Source: Haliclystus octoradiatus (Eukaryota; Cnidaria; Staurozoa; Stauromedusae; Haliclystidae). From it: a DNA stretch of 64,000 bases. The notes under the pieces were generated by a model. That model saw only the letters and a list, made by a program, of their open reading frames with translations, was not told the DNA's origin and made no database searches. Positions 56,577 to 64,000 of the stretch are shown piece after piece. Location of the stretch: contig OU744446.1 in assembly GCA_916610825.1 (NCBI GenBank), positions 31,968,608 to 32,032,607 on the forward strand, written 5' to 3'. How positions within the stretch are numbered: the stretch's first letter is position 1; the number at the start of each line of letters is the position of its first letter. Made by a program: the position numbers and the translations under genes.

Positions 56577-59500
56577 ATGCTTTATTTACATCAAATGTTC
56601 GCGCTTGGAGCGACAGCCGTCCTTCTCATTTTTTCTGTCCTTGAAGAAGGTAAGATATTATGTAAAGAAAGAAAGTAGGCATTTTGAGTATTTGTTTGGT
56701 TTTGTTGATTCAAGCTTGTTGGTGTTGTTGTCAACAGTCAACACATTTATCATTTCCATGTGCTTTTCAATTTGAAGGACCGTGGTTTGCGTCAGACAAA
56801 TTATCAGAATTTCTTTCGTCACGGTCAGTTCTATTTTAATAGCAGTCGTATTATGAGTGTTTGCGGTTAAAAACATAGTTTGATAAGACACTGCTATAGT
56901 CTCTATAATTGCTTGTATCATTCAATAATGAAATTTGCTAAATTCAACAGCCGCCATTCTTCTGCGATTTCTCATTAAATGCCGGTGTGTACTTTGTTGT
57001 CTCTTCTGAATCACACCACACGCTGCACGCAAGCCTGTGAAAGTAGAAGTTGATGTTCAAACGGAAATATTTATAGATACGAGTTGAATTAAAATAACAT
57101 CTGCTGTCAATAAAACTGATATTAGATGATACAATAATGAAAACTCTCAATTGCTCGTGTTATAAAGAATAAAAGTAGACCAAATAGTTGATTTTGTGAG
57201 AGATATGACCAGAAGGAAATAGCAGGCAAAGTTGAAGAAAGAAAATTGATGCTCACGGTTTATCCATTTCCTGTTGCATTCGCTCATACTTAACCTTTGT
57301 CGCAGTCCCAATTGCTTTCTCAAATCAGATTATCCGCCGACAACAACTGTTTCGCTGCCTTAAAAAACCTCTCAACACTTTCGTTTAATTGCTCCACCAT
57401 TGTGTTGAAGGTGGAATGGACACATGATATACAAAAAACCCCAGTATTGGTATATGACTTGTTAGGCCTACTGGTCTTGATTGCATTTTGAATTTTGAAA
57501 CTACTGAAAACCTACTGAATTTTGAAATCTACTTATTGATTTCAGTAGCTTTTCAGTATGTTTTCAGACATCATAAATTCATAGTGAAATAAAAGCTTTA
57601 AACCATGCAATACATTTCAGGCCACGTTTTTGCATACATGAATTGTTCTGTGTAAATTAAACTATAAACAAACCTTAAATTGGATGTCTATCCAGTGAAA
57701 AGCGTGATCACAAGTGCTGTTAGATGGTTGAGCAAGCTACTAATTAATAGAGTCTAAGAGTACTGTTCATGTGCACGCAATAACCTGTCTTGTTATATGC
57801 ATCTGGATTGTAGGTCCACTGAAACGTTTTAATTTTTATCTGCTTATCTTGAGTATGCCATGCTTTGGCATGAGGGTAATATTGGTCCAATGCGTTCAGA
57901 CCTTCAGCATACAGGCTAACGAGACTCATGGGAAAAAGTTGTCCCAAACATCACGTCTGTGATCGCATGTTTCAATCAGCTCAACACCTCGTCGTACCTG
58001 ATGCATCTGCACAATATTAACAACAAGTTGCCGTCAAGGGACACAACGTGGCATCAAATTGACCTTTCACAATTTGTGGTTTTAAGAACAACTTTTGTAT
58101 GAAGTTTTTCTAGCCTATATGCAAGCCTATGTGTATTGACTCTCAGTTTCATGGAGCAGGACACAGGGTAGAGGCTCTCACCTGTTGATTTATAAAAATT
58201 GCAGGCTACACTCAATAGATATTACCCAATACCTTCCCCCGGCAATCCGACACTGGGGAGGACATTGCATGCTACTAGAAACGGGTTTTAAGTGAATGAT
58301 ATTGTGAAAAAGGGGTTATTGTTATAATTTGTTAAATTTTGATATATATATAGCAATTGCAACTGCAACCAATTCATAAATTGCTTTTGGTTTTCAGAAG
58401 TGGTGAAAACCCACTGTAGATTTATATGAAATTGAAAATGACTAATTCTATTGATATCTTTATTTTAGCATCATGCATTGTCTGCAAATGCGATTACCAT
58501 TGCCCAGATGATCATCAAAACTTCACATGCCATACAAATGGAAAATGTTTTACTCAAATCAAAGAAGATGAAAATTTTGATTTACAAACAACACGCGGAT
58601 GTCTTAATAATGATGAAAACGGTGGCAATTTTCAATGCAATGCCAAAAGGCACAGCAAACCAGCAATGCTGTTGTGCTGCAATGATCTAGATCTCTGCAA
58701 TGTCAATCTCTATCCAACTCTTTCCCCAGAGACACTTCTTCTTAACCAAAATAGTGAGTCTGTTTAACTTTCATCTTAGTTAGTTCGTCCTGTGAAGAAA
58801 AGTGTATGCGTTGACTATGAGAATATAGTCAACGATTGAGCAGCCAATCAGAATGCACCTCATCGAATAGTACCCTAGTCGGTTTCAACTACTATAATTT
58901 AGTTATGTTTTATTCTTACATTTTTTTTTAGTATTAGTTGACGTTATATTCACCATAATTACATTTTATGTATTTATACTATTCCATTATCATATGGCCC
59001 CACTGAAAATCACGTATGTGAGTGGGCCCCCCTATACATAGAATAAATTTCATTCATTCATACTGTTATCAGTTGTTGCACACTTATCAGATATTTCTGA
59101 ATAATTGATGATGATGATGATTGATTAATGATTCTATATTGCTAAGTAATATCACCACCAAATCCGATTTCTATTTTCCATTCTCCTTACAACAAACCCC
59201 CAGATTTCCATCTCCCTTAATTAATATCCCCCTTTTATACACGCCGGATGTAAGCTATAAAATGTGTCTTTTCTCATTAAAATTCATTTAAAAATGATCT
59301 ATATCCTTGATTTATGTCTATTCTCATCATTTGTACTCTGATGACTAAGACGTGCGAGGTTTCATTTCTGTTTTGTTTTATATTTTTCAGATCAAAAATA
59401 TAATCAAAACCACCGTAATGATATGTATGCAAAGACACACAACATTGCTCTTGTTGTATCTATCACCGTATGCACAGTGCTACTTGTTATAGTGTTCACT

Positions 59501-62500
59501 TATTTCTTCTTCAGGTAAGGTTATGAAATTGTATCTGTTTGATTCTATAGCTCATTTTTATGCATCAACTAGCAATATTAAGTCATCTGCCGTATTTCTT
59601 GTTCAATTTACAGATTTGACAAAAATACATAAGATCGTCACCCTGTATATGTGTAATTTTCTTTTACTTCGTAATTTACCGTGAATACAACCACATGAGC
59701 TTTTAGCTTTTTGGCGTGGCAGCAAAGGAATGAACAACAGTCACATTTATAAACATCTACTTTAAATGAAATTTAAAATCAGCTTTATTACATTAAAGTT
59801 TCATAGAGACAAATTAAAATTCCATTAACTGACGATAAATCAAGCCCCGATCTCCCACAGAGACTGCTGGCATTCTACCATTGAACTACCAACCCACAAA
59901 TGTCGTTCAAAAATTTTTGTATATAAAAATTTGAGTCTATTATTTGTTTGTTTGATAGATATCGTCAATTGAAAATAAAGAGAAAGTATGACAGCGAACG
60001 TCAAATCATTATTCATGAGGGTACTCTACCAGTGAATTCACTCACAGAACTACTTGGCTCTGATATACTTTCAGATAAATCAAGCGGGGTACCAGTGTTG
60101 GTAAGTTTCAACCAAGGCAGATACACACAAGTCACAAATCATGTACAGTGGAACTTGTATGTAACAGTCATGTATAATATCTTGATAAATTGACCACTAT
60201 AGACAGGTAACCTTTATATGCTTGCTTTGATTCAATGGAATTTTGCTTTTGTATATCATAGAGGTGGTTACTATATACAGGTGACATTAAGCAAAGGTCA
60301 AAATATGAAAGTTTGTATAGAGAATTGAACATGGGGATATACAGCAAGGTGGAACATTAAAAGAGGGGATATTAACCGAGTTTGACTGCACTATATTTAC
60401 ACTGTTTAAACTTATTAGTACCGGTTGATGTCCTCTTGCTAGTTCCATCTTTGTCTTTATTGTTACTAGATGCAACGTACAATTGCAATGCAAGTTAATT
60501 TTCAATTCATTATTGGCTGTGGTTACTTTGGTGATGTCTGGAAAGCGAGATGGTGCGGTGAAGATGTTGCTGTTAAAGTATTTAATCTCAAAGATGAATC
60601 AATTTGGTATAGAGAAGCAGAGTTATATCAAACTGTGTTACTTCGTCATGAACATATCTTAGGATTTGTTGCAGCTGATGTAAGACAGAGCGATCAAGTT
60701 TATCAATTTCTATTAATTACTGCTTATCATAAACATGGATCTTTACATGATTTTTTACAGAGTCATACTTATGACCAAAGTATTATGATACGTTTAACTC
60801 ACTCACTAGTAAGTGGGTTAGCTTATTTACACCGTGAAGTATGTGGCATGAAAGGTAAAGTTGCTGTTGCGCATAGAAATTTAAAACCTCAAAACATTCT
60901 TATCAAAGATAACCTCACATGTACAATTGGCGGATTAAGTCATGCGGTTACTTCATTGCAACTTTCTGAGAAAGTAAATAAAGATATATATGACTGTCCG
61001 TCTAGTGTGAGGTATATGGCACCAGAGCTTGTTAATGATACTTTTAATGCGTTGCATTTTGATTCTCATAAGCACGCTGATATGTACTCTATGAGCCTGA
61101 TTTATTGGTCAATCCTAAGACGTTGCGAAACGGAAGGTAAGACATTAGCCAGTTATGCATGTATTAAGGAAATATCTAGCAACCTTACCCCTAGATAGAA
61201 CATACCATGATTTAGTAGGACATGTCATTCAGTGCTTGTTGCTCATCTATAATAGATTGTTTTGCAGGTCCTGCTGCAGATTGTCAGGCTACATCTTTGT
61301 AGGCTGATTGGATGTTTGTTGCAAAATGTACTAAATTGCCAGCTAACAATAGTTAAGGCCTAATGAGAGGTGATGAGGTATTTTTTTTTAAATATTTGTA
61401 ACATTTTTTTGTGAATAAATGATAATGATGATCTCATCACATCTATAGGAAGACGGTGCTTGCCAAAAAAAATCAAAACTGATCCCCTCTCTATACTGTT
61501 GCAGTTTATTTTATGGTGGATCCAGCTCTTCCTATCCATTTGTACGGTCTACCAACCAAGTCAATGGGATTGACATTATAGGCTAATAAAATGACCTCAT
61601 TTTTAAATCTTTGTTGTTTCTTCTGAAGGATTTTCAGATGATTTTCAACTGCCATACACAGTACATGTGCCAATCAATCCAACTTCAAAAGATATGGAAG
61701 AGGTGATTGTTGAACAGATGATCCGACCTGAGATCCCTAAACGATGGTCAATTGATAAGGTCAGTAAGAGACTCTTAAATTGCTACCCATGTTGCTACTT
61801 TGTCATCTATGCTTTCCCATTATGATATAGTGCGATAAGTTCCATTTTTACACATTGCATGTAATCTACTTGAACGAAAGTACACAAACTACTAAAATAT
61901 TGTTATAAACAGGGGTTTTTGCTCAAACAACTATAATGGTGTAGGCCTACTTGAACTATTGCAACATCTCAAAATTAGTTTGTTAGCTGCTGATTTACTT
62001 AATTTTGTTAACAATTATTCTTTTGATTCCCATTTATTTGTCTTGCGGAAAAGACCCCATAGCTCGCTAGTGCTTTAGGCAAATGCCTATTGTGCCTCTG
62101 CGTCATAATAGCCCTGAGCGTGATTATGCATGGTCAACAGCCAACAGCAATCCTTCCTGTTGCTTTGGTTTTCACTTCATAAGTCAGCAGCATTCAAATA
62201 TATATTTAGTTCTTTAAAATATCTTGATTTGACCCAAATGTTTAGCTTCACTTTCTTGAGTATTCAACAGTCATTTTAAGTGTGTGCTTTTGTAATTTCA
62301 CGTTTTCTATAATATTTTCCGTATTCGTTATTCAGCCAGTTAATTATTCTATGCTATTATCCTCATTTTATGTTAGATTAATAAAAATTCGGAAGTGGAA
62401 GTAGAATGCAGATTGTAGTGTCCATATTTATATGATATATTTCCAATTTTTTATAATTATCAGGGTAACAGGATGCGTAATATTGACAAACGCTTGTTAT

Positions 62501-62782
62501 AGGCTGAATGGCTAAATTGCGGGGAGTGTGGCTTCATGTGCTGCCTCCATAGATTATAATTAACATAAACTGCATATTTTTGCTGTCCTAGTCTATACTC
62601 ATAATGAATATCTTTTTGTTTAACAGGATATGCAATTTCTTGTTAAAATCATATCAGAATGTTGGAGTCATTCACCAGTGGCAAGGCTTACTGCTCTGCG
62701 GGTGAAGAAAAATTTACAAAAATACTTTTTATCAGATGATAACATGACTGATCAGTTAATTTCTGAAAGTAATTCAAGTTGA
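56577..62782 (+). CDS. BMP type I receptor homologue, predicted pseudokinase
   Basis: Seven exons join in frame: 56577-56649, 58469-58753, 59391-59514, 59959-60100, 60470-61136, 61629-61759, 62627-62782, giving 525 residues (human BMPR1A 532, BMPR1B 502). Signal peptide about 1-24. The three-finger ectodomain resembles BMPR1 (CDYHCPDDHQNFTCHTNGKC, then CCNDLDLCN). Transmembrane 138-160, then a degenerate GS region about 185-208. The kinase fold starts near 220 and keeps the glycine loop GCGYFGDVW, Lys244 (VAVKVF), Glu257, RYMAPE and the ADMYS helix. The catalytic HRD motif reads HRN (Asn345), and DLG reads GLS (Gly363-Ser365). It should bind BMP ligands at the membrane but be unable to phosphorylate SMADs. 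Splice sites and frame are intact, so it does not look like a decaying pseudogene. Confidence 0.93.
58900..59063 (+). mobile_element. possible LINE 3' tail
   Basis: The block 'tggccccactgaaaatcacg', then 'gagtgggccccc' and 'gaataaatttcattcattca', has the hairpin-plus-(ATTC)n form of many non-LTR retrotransposon 3' ends. No polymerase is present. It lies in the receptor intron between exons 2 and 3. Confidence 0.4.
59650..59900 (-). mobile_element. tRNA-Gly-like SINE (family B)
   Basis: The minus strand begins TGGGTTGGTAGTTCAATGGT, close to the 5' half of tRNA-Gly. A degenerate B-box region (GGGGCTTGATT) and the body shared with 19520-19755 follow. It lies 58 bp upstream of receptor exon 4. 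Confidence 0.8.
60146..60388. mobile_element. pogo/Tigger-like MITE
   Basis: Starts CAGTGGAACTTGTATGTAAC after TA and ends GAGTTTGACTG. The interior contains 'gaccactatagacaggtaac'. It lies in the receptor intron between exons 4 and 5, just 45 bp after exon 4. Confidence 0.7.
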
Positions 62783-64000
62783 CAACGTCTGTAATCAATC
62801 AATTGTAACAATCTAATCATCATTTGTTTATAAAAACCAACCAGTAATTGAGATTTTAAAGATTATGATTCCAACCAAGACAAACGAACACCAGGAGTGG
62901 TCACCAACAAGCAATTTTCTACTCTATGCCTACGAAGAGACAATCGATTGAGGCTACTATTGCTTCCTATATCAAAATGAAGACCATATTTAAACGCTGT
63001 TGGATGGTGAGGCATAATATACATTATATATAACAATCCTTCATACATTGTGAGACCCAAATAGACTTACTAACTATATATTCATGGTATCATTACATAT
63101 TGATATTAAATTGACTAAATACCAACTGTGATTTTGAGTTTTATAGACACTCCAAGTGATTCGGTCATTTAATGGCTAAATGTATCAAATGTACAATAAT
63201 ATATCTTATTAAGAGTTTTGTAAATAATAGATGGAAGCATATTTACTTGCAATCGCTGTGTAGTCATTCTTTCTCTATTTTATAATTGGGGGGTATACTG
63301 AAAAATCTTTATCAAATAAATAATTGATTCTAATATATAACATAAAACTAAAATTTGATTGGTTAAAGTTTGAAGCTGATCTGATAAGAATTGACAGAGA
63401 TATCGATGTTTTTATTGTGCCATGCGTTTGTTTTCGTGACGTTAATATTCAGATTAAGACTGTTTATGCATTTTCGTGCCATGCGTTTGTTTTCGTGAAG
63501 TTAATATTCAGATTCAGACTTTTTAAGCAATTTTTAAAGGGTTTTTCCTCTCTTTAGATCGAGCTTGGCTGCTTGATAAAAGTCAAATAGGAGATGGTGC
63601 GCATATTTTGCTACAGTCATACCACTATAACAGCCACTTATAATATAACTCTCCTACATCTATAATGGTAATTTAGCATAGTCAAAAATGCCTACTACTT
63701 ATTGTTACATTTCTCCCTGAAATAGAGACCGCCTGTTTATAGTGGCCAATTGATCAGGTCTCTTAGACATTGGAAGATGGCTATACAGTGTAAACTGCTT
63801 AATCTAGCAACAATGACCGGCGTTTGCAATGAGATCAACTTGAACTAAGCTTAGTGTTGTCTAAAAAATCAAGAATATTATACAAATAAATATATATCTA
63901 ATGAATGAAATCTAAATATTTTTGCTTCCAATAAAACTGTTCTGGTGATTGCATACGAGTGAATATATACATTACAGGAATGTATGTCTATTATTTGATT
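62783..64000. other. 3' flank of the BMP receptor homologue
   Basis: No further exon is recognised. An AATAAA at 63315-63320 is a candidate polyadenylation signal, giving a 3' UTR of about 540 bp. A pogo-like MITE remnant with 'gcctgtttatagtggccaat' lies near 63730. A direct repeat of about 45 bp (containing 'tgccatgcgtttgttttcgt') is at 63418 and 63477. Confidence 0.5.

Noticed and set aside
58478-58690. second open frame over receptor exon 2
   Set aside because: It is a shadow of the cysteine-rich ectodomain exon in another frame.

Overview
This is an AT-rich stretch of animal nuclear DNA. The genes are split by GT-AG introns, and introns and intergenic DNA are full of small transposons, tRNA-derived SINEs, CR1-like LINE fragments and minisatellites. 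The gene set (MIPOL1, ALDH6A1, SAE1, an HNMT-like methyltransferase, a DAN-family BMP antagonist and a BMP type I receptor) and the repeats suggest an invertebrate, most likely a deuterostome. No species can be named from the sequence alone. Exon coordinates were worked out by hand from splice signals, reading phase and remembered family sequences. Every multi-exon model with both ends inside the window keeps its frame through every junction.

Layout. 1-2.9 kb: LINE and SINE debris, then the 5' part of a glucuronosyltransferase (B3GAT3-like, minus) whose remaining exons lie off the left edge. 6.6-20.9 kb: MIPOL1 (plus, 10 exons), with a 48-bp minisatellite in intron 2. 20.9-27 kb: gene-poor DNA. 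27.1-27.6 kb: DAN/gremlin-type secreted BMP antagonist (plus). 28.2-43.0 kb: ALDH6A1 (minus, 17 exons), with nested LINEs, a 90-bp minisatellite and pogo-like MITEs in its introns. 43.2-52.1 kb: SAE1 (plus, 9 exons), divergent from ALDH6A1 across about 211 bp. 53.2-54.1 kb: intronless HNMT-like methyltransferase. 56.6-62.8 kb: a complete seven-exon BMP type I receptor homologue.

The most notable item is the last gene. It keeps a signal peptide, the three-finger ectodomain, a transmembrane segment and a full-length kinase fold. However, the catalytic HRD aspartate is Asn, the metal-binding DLG motif reads GLS, and the GS box and L45 loop are degenerate. It looks like an intact, full-length pseudokinase BMP receptor, and a DAN-type BMP antagonist lies about 29 kb away. 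A second item is a dispersed short element, with three good copies, that folds on paper like a type I hammerhead ribozyme. One copy sits inside a perfect 18-bp inverted repeat.

The other genes are housekeeping: valine/thymine catabolism in mitochondria (ALDH6A1), SUMO activation (SAE1), proteoglycan linker synthesis in the Golgi (B3GAT3-like) and a coiled-coil protein (MIPOL1). No retrovirus-like, Polinton-like, CRISPR or toxin element was recognised.
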